Below are positions 32,401-45,660 of a stretch of 64,000 nucleotides of DNA, piece after piece; position 1 is the first letter of the stretch; each line of letters opens with the position of its first letter. Location of the stretch: contig JAZBQD010000022.1 of NCBI GenBank assembly GCA_036583965.1, positions 248,001-312,000 on the forward strand, written 5' to 3'. Below the pieces are notes generated by a model, which ran no database searches, was not told where the DNA came from, and saw nothing but the letters and a program-made list of their open reading frames with translations. This DNA comes from Prunella strophiata. Lineage: Eukaryota > Chordata > Aves > Passeriformes > Prunellidae. The position numbers and the translations under genes were made by a program.

Positions 32401-35169
32401 ATGTTAATGTGATTAAATTTTACTATTGACTAAATTTATAAGCCTAACTGAAATCTGATGCTTTCATGTAAGCAAATCGATACAAACAAAATCATTTGGC
32501 ACAAAAATGCTAAGAACAAATGCAATCAGTTCCCCTTCCACACTCTTTAAGACACACATCTAAGTGTGATGACCGGGGGGGTTGAACCACTGGAGCTGCA
32601 ATCTCATTTGGAAAATATACATTAATTTTTATTTCCAAATTCTGTCAGAACTCGGAGAAAGACTGTGCAGGTTTAGTAGTTAATAGCAATGCAGAAATCA
32701 GCATTTTCCAAACACAAGGCTCTAGACAGATGTTGTAATATCAAGACTGTGTGAAATAGTCACCAGAAAGAAACTTCCAGACTCAAGAAGACTTCATGTC
32801 TGTCTGTGAGTAAGCACAGGAGGAGCTGCCCCATGGCCGTGCCCCATCTCAGGTACTCAGAGGCACCTGCAGCCCCTGGGTTCGCCTGGCTTGGTGTGAG
32901 CTGATTTGGTCACCAGGTGCCAAAGAGCAGAACCTGCACAGGACAGAAATACCCGGGGCTGAGCGCCAAGCTCAGAGGTGACATTTACTTGGGTGGTTTC
33001 TCCTGCTCTCCACACATTGCAGTCTCTGACACCACAGAATGCACAGGCCACAACTCTTACAGAATTCCATGATCCCTTGGATAAGGGCAAACACTGTCTC
33101 TGGTCATTTCAACTGAATCCAGCTCTGAGAAAAGCAACTACCTCTCAAGCTGTCATTTCTCACAGTGTGACCATTTCTGCCAGCCCATGAAGCACACACA
33201 CTACATCCTCCAAATCCATCTTCCATCTGACCCACATCCTGGCATTCCAGCAGTTTTTGCGATTCCCGTTAAAAAGATCAAACTCTGCACAGTTGTGTGC
33301 ATAAGGCAGACTTCTATCTGGCAATAACTCTGCAAACAATTCTGTAACTCTGAAAAACATCATTAAATTAAAAGCAGGAAAATATTTGAAGACACTGTCG
33401 TCAGATTTTTTTCTCTTATTTTTAAGCAGTATTTTCCAACTTAATTTTTGCCTATCTTAAATTGCCTGAAAGTGAGAGAAGCTACCATGAATATTTTATT
33501 AGGCTTGGTATTATGCAAATTAGAGAATTTTGGACTTAACCATAAATTACCTCTCAGCCCCCAGAGGACTGTTTCCATTATTTCCCACCTATTAAACACT
33601 GACCCTCAGCATTCTTCTGCTCTGGAGAAGCTCAGTGCAATTCTTGATTTGACCCTGTGTGGATAGAGAGAGTGAGGTGGGTTGGGACTTTAGGAGCCAG
33701 CCTGGAGAACAGAGCTCCTGTGGCTGTAATAGAAGTGCAGCTGTTTTTAAAAACCTTCCAATATAAGTGACAAACAGCAAAGAGGTAGAAACACTCTTTG
33801 TACAGATACCACACTCTGAAGCAGTGCTTTTAATTGGGCTCATAGCACTGTAGCGGTTACTTCAGCAATTCTCACCACTCATCTCAAAAATAGTAGGGAA
33901 ATCCATAATCAATTGAAATTGAAATGCTGAATTCCAAGTCTTCTGACTCGCCTGTTCCTCCCCTGCAATGTAGGAATGTGAATTAGAGCAGCACCTATGT
34001 ACTAGCACAGCTCTGCAGTAATCATCAGCCTCCTGATGCAAAAAGGGGAAGGAAACAGAAAGGTATTTCTTAGGGAAATGATCATTACATATAATACACA
34101 GTTTATTTGCAACTACCAAACACTCCAGGCTGGATGAATCTCCAAGCTCTTCTTTTTGTAACCCCTCCAGAATTAGAAGTATCATATGCTTAATTCAAAC
34201 CATATTTCTCCAACCTCTAAGTGCTTTAACAGAGCTGGAAAGTTCATCTTCCCGTAGAAAACAATTTTATGTCATTTTTCCATCAAAAATTCACAAGCAC
34301 TAATAAGTAAACTGAAAAACTAGGTTACAAATCCATTTGTATCAATGCAAATATTCCTCCCTTCACCCACGGTTTCCTGAGCTCATAGCAGACTTTCTAA
34401 CAGCACATTGCAGCATAGTAAGATGCATTTGCTACAGGTATGTAACTTAAAACTGTTTGTAAGAAACATCCTAAACATGTCCCTTGCTGTAAATGTGACA
34501 TCTTTACAGCATATGCTTAGTAAATGAAAGCCCTGGGAAAAGGAGGAAAGTCAGGATACCTCCCATATAACTGATTGTAAATTCTTGGGCACCAGGTTTA
34601 TATTCTTAATAACCTACTAGTTAGACTTAGTGTGTCTGTTCCATCTAAGTCAATTTAAATGAGGTGTACCAGATACAGTACATAAAGTGTTTCATACTTG
34701 TGGAGATATGTTTAAGTATTGTTTCTTTAGGAAAATCTAATAGCTAGCTCCAGTTAATCACTGTCAGATGTTCTACATGCTGCAAGTGGTAACTTCCTTG
34801 ACACAAACTGCTTTTAATCAGGAATCTCCAGCATATCTTGCACACATCTTAGACTGACTTTTGTGATACATTAAAAAGTCTTTATAGCATTTAAGTTTTT
34901 TGTTCATGTTACCCTAGTCTACTCTTTGCTTTACTGTGCAGGAAAACTCCTACAAGATAACTTCTTCTTTCCCTGGAAAAGGAGAAGAATTCCACAGGGC
35001 TTCATAAAAATTGGACCACAAACACAACCCCCCTGCCTCCCCCTCGCAATGGTGCTCACCACACGGAGTCAGGGTTATACAACCAACTCTGTGAAAGCAG
35101 TGCCAAGCCCAGCCATGGGCCCAGGGCAGCATTCCTGCCTTCCCACCCCCTTCCCAACCCTTGTTTGTA
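29421..35169. other. Intron 2, no gene
   Basis: Unique sequence of mixed composition with a GC-richer patch near 29520-29640. No exon, transposon or long repeat recognised. Confidence 0.5.
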
Positions 35170-35950
35170 AACACGTCTTGGCTGAGAGCACGCGGATGGA
35201 GCGCTGATAATAAGAGCCTTCAAACTATGTTCTTTAACTTCTCTGACTCTAAAAAGGCAATCAAAGCAACCCCATAATGTGTGATTAAATATACGCAGGG
35301 GATAATCTCTCCTTCGAAAAGCTGGAGAAAAGGTGGTGTTGAGACTGGTTTGAAGTGGTCTCCTTAATAGAAAAGGACGGTCCCTTTCTGTGTACATCAT
35401 GATTTGCTTTGGGATTTCTGTTGTGCCCCGTAAGCCTACAGGATATTACAGCAGCTTTTGTGTCGCTGGTGACCCAGCTGTTCATTATTGAAAAATTCCA
35501 CTGCTTGATGCTAAGGGCAGGAAGGCTGACCCCTCATCTTATGGACGTTACTATCTTTCAAAAGATACAGGATTAAAGGGCCGAGCAAAATCTGGAGGAA
35601 AGCTATGTCTGGTTTTCTGTGTTTTCATTGTCTTTTGCTATATTGGCCCGGAGAGGGATGTTTGTACAGGATTTAATTAGTTGGAATCAGGCTGAGATTA
35701 TTGTTGAGACTATTTACTCAGCAAATCTCCAGTCTGAGCTGGAGCTTGAAATGAGTCTGAATAAGAAAATCGAGGAGTGCTCAGCCTTACTGCTCATATT
35801 CTGTAAGGAGCAGCAAGACAGACGCGAAGGGTCTGCTTATGTGAGGTGCTGAATGCCCTTCATTCCCACTGGGATCAATAAACTGTGGGGGGGACTATCA
35901 TTATATCACATGACTGAGCCCTAATCAGCTATAAATAGCAAGTGGGAAGA
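35170..35950. promoter_or_regulatory. Candidate conserved regulatory element
   Basis: Unique sequence with isolated CpGs (ACGCGGATGGAGCGCTGATA; TATACGCAGGGGATAATC; ATGGACGTTACTATC) and GATAA and TAAT-type motifs. CpG survival in otherwise AT-rich intronic DNA hints at constraint. No open frame with domain similarity. Confidence 0.3.
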
Positions 35951-38900
35951 TCACAGAAGCCACCAAGGTTGAAGAACTTTTCCTACATTCTCTTGGGGAG
36001 CTACAGCACCAGTGCATGATGCAGCACAGGAAGCAAAAGTAGGCATGTTGCCATCACTACTGCAGTTGTGGGGTTCCATAATTTCATACAGATCAAATTT
36101 TGTAATAAAAAGGTTAGAAATAGATTTATTTTTTTTTACATACTTTTTTTTTTTTTAATTAAAGCATGGAGATTTGGACATAAGACTTGGTTCATCAGCT
36201 TCAGTGGAAAAGAAGATATGGCATCTGATAGATGCAAGTAAGGTAGCTAGAAGAGCCATCAATAAGGGAGAAAGCAAGGAATGCTGTTCTGTGGCAGGAC
36301 ATGACATCTCTAGGAACACAACACATTCACTGCCTCCTCTAGTTCAGGGAAAAAAAAATCTGGCAGGAGATTCCCTGGGATTCATATACTGAGCTCCTCA
36401 GTAATTCCAAGCCCTTTGCTCTCTGCATTTCAGGGGGCAGGTGGTAATTCTTAGAGAAGATTTGTACAGGTGAATAAGCTGCTGTTCATACTTTGTACAA
36501 TTAACACTGGGGCTTCAGGCCCGTGTGCAAATGCAGCAATACTGACCAGGCTGCTTCTGGAGCTCCAGAGGGTGCAGAAGTGGCTTCTCCATCTACTCTG
36601 ACAGTAGTGCTCCTCTATGCAGTGCTCAGGTGGGAACCATGGTGATACAAAGCCTCCTGTCTCCATTCCCTTAGGAGGGCCTCTACCAAAATCAAGAATA
36701 GCTGCTTGCAGACACAAGCAGCTACTGTCCAGTGATTAGAAGAGGCATTAGGATTTCTGAGAGAAGAAAAATGTGTGGGGTCAGCTCCCTTTCAGCACAA
36801 CAGTCGTCAAAAAATTGCCTCCTCTGATTTATTATGCTTGAAAATTTCATGATGACCCAGAGCTAGTCACCAGGACCTCATCCTGAACACTAAACCAGCC
36901 CAACAGTGTTTCATGCAGCAGCATCCCAAGGCTAGCTAAGAGGGCACAGAGAGCAGAGGGCTCCAGGCTGAGGATGTTTCAGGTGAGGTGGCTGTTGCTG
37001 GGGTTGCACGGGTTACTATGGCACAGAGGTGGTGCTGCAGGCAGGGGCCAGGGGCTCTGCAGGCCTCTTGGGCTGCAGATGTCACCATTCACAAAGCTGC
37101 CTCTGCAGAGGGGAGAAGCCCTTCCTGCGGGCTGGAGGCCCCTTGTTGCCTGGCTGCACGATTTCAGTCCAAATAATATTGTTTTAAACTTTGTAAATTG
37201 AAGAGTAAGTGATACAGAGAGAGCAAACATAGAACCACAGTGGATTCTCACCACATCAGGCACCAGTGATCGCCTGCTCCAAAGGACAAAAGCAGGTTCT
37301 TACCCAGCCTCAGAGCAGGAGGCATACTGAACATCTCCTCAGCCCCAGAAAATTAGGATCAAGCAAGGAAGTAGAATTCAGTGCTGCTCTTAGGTCCCAG
37401 CTGTGAGTTTTTACCAGGTTTGAGCAAATTCTTGGCACTGGCTCAAAAGGCTTTTTGTGAGCAAGCATGTTGTCAGCATTTTTCCTTTAAAGACATATAA
37501 CCTAAGGTAAAAGAGTAAAGCTAGACTGAGATTTATGCTGCAGCTTTTTTCCCCCCCCTGCCCCCCACTTTGGTAAATTACTGATGTTGCTGCATCAGTC
37601 AGCTCTGCAAGCTGTGGGCACACGACTTCAAAGGCAGAGGTTTTCCCTTCCAGGAAAGAGGATGGGATGAACCTTTCCAGCGCCAGGGGTGTAGATCCTG
37701 CAGCTGACCAAGGCAGAAAGGCATCTTATCCGTAGCTGCTGTGTAGCAGTGGGAACTTCCCAGACCCTTGCCAACTGCTCTTAACATGCCTGATGGATCA
37801 CAGGGCCTAAGGAAATCATTGCCATGTTTATATTGCATGGTTATATTATCTGCTCGCAGAAACCACAGCCCCTTTGTGCACTCAGACTCTTCCCCCTAAA
37901 GAAAGGAAGAAAATTTGAATAGAATAGAGCCTGAATAGCAGGGAGATGCAGCAGACAATGAACACAAAACCCTCTTTCAAATATTTTGCTGGTGATTTTG
38001 TACAAAACAGCAAGTCTGCATTCCTCCTCGAAATGCACTGTGAGCTTTCATAAACAAGGATTTTTCTGAAAGTTCAGATTTTATAAAATTCAGAGTAAGG
38101 AGGAAGAGCTCCCAACCAGTGCTTGGGGAAACTGATCCAGCTCTGCAGGTAGGGGGATCAGGCTGCGGGAAAGAGACAGCAGGGATGAGCTTTGCAAGTG
38201 TTAAACAGGGATCGCATCTTGTACAAGTGGGAAAACTGTTCATCTCCTCCAAGAGGCAAATCATATCTACTCACAGAATTATTGAGAAATTAAGCGGGAA
38301 GGTCTCTTTGGTTTTTTAAGTAGTGGAAAAAAAGAGAATTTTAAACAAGGACCTCCAAGGTCCGACTCCTTTAAAGCAGCCATGCCCCAGAGGCTTGCCT
38401 AGATGTGAGCTGCAGTGAAATTCAAACCCTTTTGTTTTAAAAACCTCCAAAGCACACAGTAAGGCAGGAACTACATGGCCTGTGAGCATGCCTGCAGTAG
38501 GCACTGAATTGCCAGCACAGGCACTGGCTGGACACAGCACCACTGGAAAATAACCTGAGAGGAGGTTTGGGGATGCAATACCTGGGGCACCTGGGGGTTT
38601 AATGTGCTTTGCAGAACACAGGTAGATCATGGACTCACAGCAGTACCTCAAGGGCAAACCATGTGAATCCTTTACTAGTGATACAAACACTGAGATACCA
38701 CTAAGCATTCTTGGAGCACCACAGCTCTATCTCCAGCCACAGGCTAAGGGGCATCAGACCTTCAGAGTCCTTTGAACAGCCAAACCACCCCACAGCACCA
38801 GCAGCACCAGGATACCTGGCAGCTTTGGGAACCCCCTCCCCTGGACAGGTTCTTTGTGCACATGGCAGTGCTGAGGGCCAGGGCTGGGTGGCATGGAGCA

Positions 38901-41900
38901 ATGACAGTGTGGGCAGCTGAAGGACAAGGGGTCCCAGCATGGCACCAACCCCTGGTTCAGCAGAGCACCCAGAGCACTTCAGCAATGAGGATGCAGCAGC
39001 TCGGCTGCAGAGGGAGTTCCACGCAGGAGGCGGATTCAGCCTGTCCATCAGATGACAAGAAAAGCACTGCAGCTGACGTTTGTTTGTTGGGCTCTGCAGC
39101 CACACTCCTTTGTTGAGTGACAGGCTCAACAAGGAACAGCCCAGTGCCAGCCCCTGGCACAGGAACAGCAGTGGCTGAACCCCATGGCAGTGCCACGCTC
39201 TGTCCCTTGCCGCCTGGGTGCCCTGCACAGCCAGACAGCTCCACACAGAGCACCACGAAGCAGATCTGGGAAAGCCCTTCCCCCTCTCCCCCCTGCCCCC
39301 TTCTCTTCACAAAGGGTGAGTGCACGGTAAGAAAGCCCTGATCTGATAGCTCTGTCCAGGCTGCATCTTGAGAGAATGGGCATCCAAGCTGCTGACAGCC
39401 CTATCAACTCATCCTCCCATGGACAGCAATCAGGGCCAACACTTTTGGTGATTTATAAAGAAAACTGTTTTCACAGACACAACGTGAAAGACACAAGCTC
39501 TAGATTACCACCAAGATTAGCATGCAAAAATGTATTTGAATTTCTGATCAGCAGGAGGCTTCAAAGGGCCCAGGCTCAGATTAGCAGGTGTTACGTGAAA
39601 AAGGAGAGAGAGCTTTTGTGCTACAAAGTTGCGCCAGCAAAACAAATATGTCTTTCACTTTGAAGAGCTGGGGAGGAATTTGTGGCCATTGCCATGGAAA
39701 CTCAACAGGCCTTACACTGCAAAGCCAGATTTTGGAGACAGAACTGCTCTTATGTTTGTATGCTGCTGAATACAACATGTCTTTATCAGAAGGCTGCTGA
39801 GGAAAATGAAATGACAATGTGACACCATTATAACACCTTTGTTTGGTTCAGTTGAATTTCCATTATTGGGAAAAGGAAAGAGCACAGCAGGCACTTGCTT
39901 TCAACAGCAGATCCCTTGAAACTACATTATTTAGAAAAAAAAACCAAAAAACAAACCCATAGAATTCAGAGGACCTTGACTATCACTAACATCTAGCTAA
40001 ATTTTCTGGGCCAATATAGTCCCACCTAAAACCAGTGTAGGGAAGTCTTTGGCTGTATGTTTTAAAATTCTTTTTTCACTTCTTTTTTCATTTATCCTGT
40101 CTCTGTATCCTAATTGAATGGTCTTCACATGAAGCACAAGACCCTGACTAGACACCAGTGACTTTCAACCAAACCAAAGCAGGCTGGAGAGGATGCTGCT
40201 GCTGTTCTCAACACCCTCAGTGACCTCACTTGAGCTGTGACAAGCTCACCTCCTTGAGCCCTCCAAATGGTGCTGTGCTCCACAGCTGGCCATGTGGACA
40301 GGTGACTTCACAGGGCTGTCCTCATCCACTGGGCCCTGGGGGCCATGAGCAGTTGAAATGTACCCAAAAGGACATTGGGGACACAAGTCCTCCTCAGGGT
40401 AGCAGGGAACAGGAGCAAAGGGTGGTGCAGTGCAGGCAGGAGACAGTGGAAAAGGCCCTCTCCAAGGGGCTGCAGCACTGCAGGCTCTGGAGCTGCTCCT
40501 GCCCATCCGTGTCTGCCTTTGGCTGCTCAGTGTACCCGACCCTGGTTACAGGTATTGTTTCACAAACAGAACACATCTACAATTAACCAGTTAGCCCACA
40601 CTAACTCATCACCATCAGCACAGTTAAAACAAACAATTAAATAACTGATGCCAAGATATTACACCGAAGGGTCACAGTATCTCCCCTCTCCCTCTTCAGT
40701 TCAGCCATGGCTCATCTGGCAAAGACAGAGCCCCTGCCTGCCAGCACCTGCTGTGGGGGCACAGACCCACGCTGCCACAGCCCTGGAGCTGCCCAGAGCC
40801 ACCAGCTGGGGGGCACAGGGCCTCCGTCCCTGGAGGGCACCCAGCTGAGGTCCTACAGCCACAGAGGTCTCCTCACACCTGCTGCAAAACAAGGGGGCAG
40901 TGAAGGCAGAGGCTTCCTCTGGGAAAGGCATGGCTGCTGGCACTGCCACCTGTGACTGCCCCAGGGCTGGTGAGGAATGACTGCTCGGAGCACCTGGAAG
41001 CACCTCACATAGGGTGCAATACATGAAGGCAAAGAAAACCATGGAAGACTCAGCCCCACCCTCAGGCCAGGGTCAGCAGGATCATGGCAGAGGATTGGGT
41101 CTCCAGGCACCTCTGAAGGTGTTCAAGGTGCTGTGAACCTCCCAAAGATTCCCCAGGGACTTTCCAGCTTTAGGGGGCTGAAGGGCAGGCACAGGGCAAT
41201 AATTCTTAGCTTTGCTCCACTTGCACCTGGCCCTTCTAGAACATCTCAGGCAGAAGGACCCTGGCACCACGTCAGACACAGAGCCATCTCAAAAAGTCCT
41301 GCTCACACTATGGGCAAAGCTGCTTATTTTGCTCTCTGACAGGAATGTCAGAAGATACTCCTTGGATGCACCAGTCTCTTCCTGTTGAAAATCTGAATCG
41401 TTATTTTAAAATAATAATGCACTGATGTCTATGTGAGGCTCATACAAACCTTAAAAGGCCCTGCTGCATTAAATAAGAGCACATTCTGTGAGAGGCACTG
41501 TCCAGACATTAAGATATTGACTACCCATGAAAAGAAACGAGTGTAACAATAGTGTAAGGAGTGTCACAAAGAAACTGGGAGTACTTGAAACCCAGTATAC
41601 TTGCTAGAACATGCATTCATCTGTCTTAGATCTCATTTTTAGCTTCCACAACTCCTTGCATAAGAATACCAACTTCCTCTCCAGCCTGCCCCACCTTCAC
41701 CGGCTTCATTCACATTTGCAAGAATGCATTTTGCCCCGAGAAATCTGGCAGAAAATGGAACTCCTGTCCTTCTCTCCTTGCTGGCTACTTATGAAAAGAC
41801 TTTCAGTATTAAAAGCTAAAGAACTGGTTCCACGGAATTCCACAGAGATAAACACACAATTTGGTGCAGATACTGCCTGAATTTCAGAGCCATTTGCATT

Positions 41901-44189
41901 CAGCTGAGAGGGAGCAAAGACTTCTGCTTTTCATCATTAACCAGTCACATCCCTGGATACACAAAGTAAAAGGCAAATAACACTTGCGTATGAAAAAAGA
42001 AGCATGCTTTAAAATATTCATCTTTGATGCATACTTCATATGGGTCAAGTACTTCTAAACTAATTAGGTACATCCAGGTATTTTTTGAAAGCTGGTAAGG
42101 CAATATTTAGATCTTCCTCCATACCATGGGTTTAGGAAAAAGTATTCCTTCAAGTGAAGCATACAAGAAATATGCAAACACATATTTTATCTAAATGAAA
42201 TTTTAAAATGCAGTCCTTACATTTATAGCCTGTTTACATTTCTAGTTAAAAATATTTAAATTAATATTTAAGTCCAAGATATATATGACACAATGAATAT
42301 AATAAAACCAAACCAAATTAAAATAATTTCAATGTATGAGTTGGAAATGCTCAAAGATTATTCTGAATGAAGGAAGAAAGAAATTTTATGATAGAGATCT
42401 AGAAGTTGAGGGAATAACTTCCAGTCAAATGCCAAGGTTTTACACTGTCAGTTATGTAAAACAGCATAAGACAAGGCAGCTGAATTTGTAACTCACAAAA
42501 CCCTGACAAGTGTGGTCAACCTCCTGAAAGCAGTAATTTATTATCAGAAATGTCACGCCTACACAATAGCCTTATTGTTGATTCATTAGGTAATTTCCCT
42601 TGAAGACCAGCTGTTTCTAGTGTGGTGGGATGAATAATGAGGAAGATATTTAATGTTCAGGGTACAAATGACAGACATAAGGAGGTTCTAACACCACCAG
42701 TGTCTCAGTGCCTAGGGCACCAGCTCTGTTCCAGGGGGTAAAGGTCCTACACCTCCCACTTGCACAGAAAACCTCCCAGGTGTCAGATATGCTCAGAGGG
42801 CAGGTTGCTGTGCAATACCTTCAATAGAATCAGGAGACCCATGTGATAGGGCCAAGCAGGCCTTGGGCTCATTGTCACCTTCTATTTCCATTGACATGCC
42901 CCCGGGGTAGATACTTTCCCCTCCCAGCAGACTCAATTTATTCCCAGGTGCTTCGATGAATGTCTCGCCACCAGTGCAGCTTGCATAAGACAGTCCCCAT
43001 GGCTGTGCTCCAGGCAAGCTTTCATCCTATTTTCCAGAAGTGCCTCTTTTTTAACCTTAAGCCAAGTACTATCTAGATAATAATTATTAGACTATAATTT
43101 ACTACAGCTAGTAGTACTATCTTCTAGTTGTTTGGTTTATTTTTTTTAATTTTACACAAATACATTATTTGTCCCTCAAATGATCCCTCTGAGGGCTACT
43201 TCTCCATCATGTTAAGTAACACTGCAATTAAAGTGAGTTAAATTCACCAATAAGCAGCAGACAAGCACCATGTGCTGTATGGCTGGTGTTCATTATGCTC
43301 AGTACATTAATGCCAACAGTTTGTCACTGCTTCTCCTGTTACAGCCACCTAAACTGCAAGAACCAGAAACAAAAAAGGAAATTTTGTCTAAAGGCTGTGA
43401 TTGATCAGCTCTTTATGTGATCCTGGGATACAAAAATCAGGTGGAACCATTTCTTTGCCAGGATGTATTTGTTTGGAAGTAGAGCGGCTCGCGGAGCCGG
43501 AGCGCAGTGCCGCCCGAGCAGGCTCCGAGGGGAGCGCCGTGGCTCTGGGGTGCTCCCCAAAGAGGCTGCAGCAGGATGGAGCCTGGACACTGACACGCTG
43601 GCAGCCACCTCACAGCCCAGCCAGGAAACATAACAGCGTGCTGATACAGGGCCCAAAACTTACACTGACGTTTCAATAAAAAGGAAAATAACCGCTTCTC
43701 TCCCTTGTCTAGTGATAGCTTAAGCTTTGAGGTTACAGAAGGACAATTCAAGTTCTAAAGGCCTGTCACTTGCAAGTGTCCCTATTCCTCCTACATTTTG
43801 CCTTAAGTTGCAATTATATCAGCACTTTCAATTAGACATGGCTTTAGGAAAATGAACAGAAACCCCAAACAGTAAACACGCCTTCAGTATTTCTTTCTGA
43901 GGGCAGCTGCACTGACATGGCACTTCAAACATGATTGTTTTTTCAGTGACAGCACTATATAAGGTAAATAATTTAGTAAATATCTTCCTCTCAGATCTTA
44001 CTTGGCTGCAGCTGAGATCAAAATCAAGTTATTGTCCTTCTCTACCTATGGGGGGAGTGTAATAAAAACCTGGATTTATAGTTAATCAGATCTGCTGACT
44101 TTGTGACTTCTGTCTGCATTTTAGTATTGCACCACTTCTGAGTAGCTCCATATCCTCTGACACCAGAGGAGGTGTTCTCTGTCATCTCA
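35951..44189. other. Intron 2, no gene
   Basis: Mixed sequence with T-rich tracts near 36127-36155, a C-run near 37551-37566, GC-richer gene-free DNA at 38700-39310 and 40230-41280, an AT-rich stretch at 42000-42400 and a small CpG cluster at 43480-43570. No exon or transposon recognised. Confidence 0.45.
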
Positions 44190-44540
44190 ACCACACTGTA
44201 GCAATTCTGTTGCTTTTAAAAGTGTTCCCTTAAATGCTTTAATTGAATATAAATCATATTCAATATTTTTATTATCAGAAGAAAAGATCTCTGAAGACCT
44301 TTTCCCCCTCATATATGGGAACACTCGCCCTAGGTGCAAGCTCCCCACTCTCAAGCTCAATGTCTTATCCCTCAGAAAGATGCTCCTTGATTTGGGTGTT
44401 CGGGCCTCGCTTGGCAAGCTTGAAACCTTCCTCCATGTTTGAAATCTCCTAATTTTAAGAGGGGTTCCCGCAATCCTTAAAACCCTGGCGTAAGTCACAG
44501 CCTGATGCTATTCTCCGTAGTAGGGTTTTAAATTTGAAGT
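44190..44540. other. Open, CpG-retaining intronic stretch
   Basis: A 103-codon open frame runs on the minus strand (44498-44187) and several CpGs are kept. An inverted repeat (ATTGAATAT and ATATTCAAT around 5 nt) sits at 44242-44264. The translation resembles nothing I know, and there is no flanking splice consensus that I trust. Confidence 0.25.
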
Positions 44541-45219
44541 CACTAATTATCTAAATATAAATAGAGCACAGAGAACGGTTGGGATTTATATTGCAGAACC
44601 TTGCCCTTATATTCCCTTCAGCATGCCTCTTTAAAAGATGGACATAGATCCTGGTTTCCTTCAGTCACCGTGGAGAACCACAGGTACTCGTGAGAGGGTG
44701 GCACTGCAGCCCCAGGTGTGCTCAAGGGGCTCCATTCTCCATCCCTCCATGCCAGTGAGGATGAGAATGTGGTGCTCCAGCATCATGTGGTCAGTGCTGT
44801 ACTCACTGGCCACTCTCATCTCAATATAATCTTATTGCAATTAGCATTTAATCATGTACTTCTTTCTACCAGACATTTGTGATCGCCAAAAACCCAACCC
44901 GAGGAACCTGCCTGCCCTTCTGAGAAGCCTCCCACGGCAGAAATATCCCTTCTGTCCTGGTGCAAGGCTCCTTTCCATGGATGATGGGGCACACTGCATT
45001 AGGAACCAACATGAGCTGAAGAACCCCTCCCTTGGCTCAGCAGTCCTACAGGGACACAAACCATGACACCGACTGCTGAGATCCCATGAGATTCACCATG
45101 TTTGAAGGAGGGGATGAGACCCCTTTTCCTATTTTTTGGCCTATTAGACTTTCAAGTCCAAACATGGAGATGTGCTCAGTGCAATTTCTCCATAAGGAAA
45201 TTTATAAACTGTGCCCCAT

Positions 45220-45660
45220 GACAAGAGTTCTGCCAGCAGAAGAGGTTTCATAATTAGCAAAATCTTGTTCGCTGCTCTGTTTTAGAATCTGATTATTGTT
45301 CTACATTTATCTTAAGCAAAGTGGCTGACAAATAACTGCAAAATAATGTGATAAAAACCATTTATAATGCCAGGTTATTCCAGGTCTTTCTCCCTAACTA
45401 TTTATGACAAGGTAATAATGCTGGTTATGCATTTGTCTGACTTTAAATTGGTTACTAACAGCCATGATGGATGAGGGGAAGGATCGCCTTATTCGGAAAA
45501 GCAGCTCCTGATTTCTGATCTCATTCTTGCAGGTAATGAATTATATCTAATTAGTAGGTTCCAAATCTAATCAAGAGGTTGTGATGTTGACCCAGAGCAG
45601 CAAAAGAGGGTGAGGAGGCCTCCTTTTATGTTTTTGCTTATCTTAAGTAAAGAATACTTC
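45220..45660. promoter_or_regulatory. Candidate conserved regulatory element
   Basis: Unique sequence with dense TAAT-type motifs (AATGAATTATATCTAATTAG), a CTAATCAAG motif and CpG-bearing blocks (AAGGATCGCCTTATTCGG). It looks like an enhancer-type element; conservation not tested. Confidence 0.33.

Noticed and set aside
38701..39325. Open frames of 181 and 122 codons, minus strand
   Set aside because: GC-rich, Leu/Ser/Pro-rich composition with no domain; overlapping frames of equal quality on both strands argue for chance.
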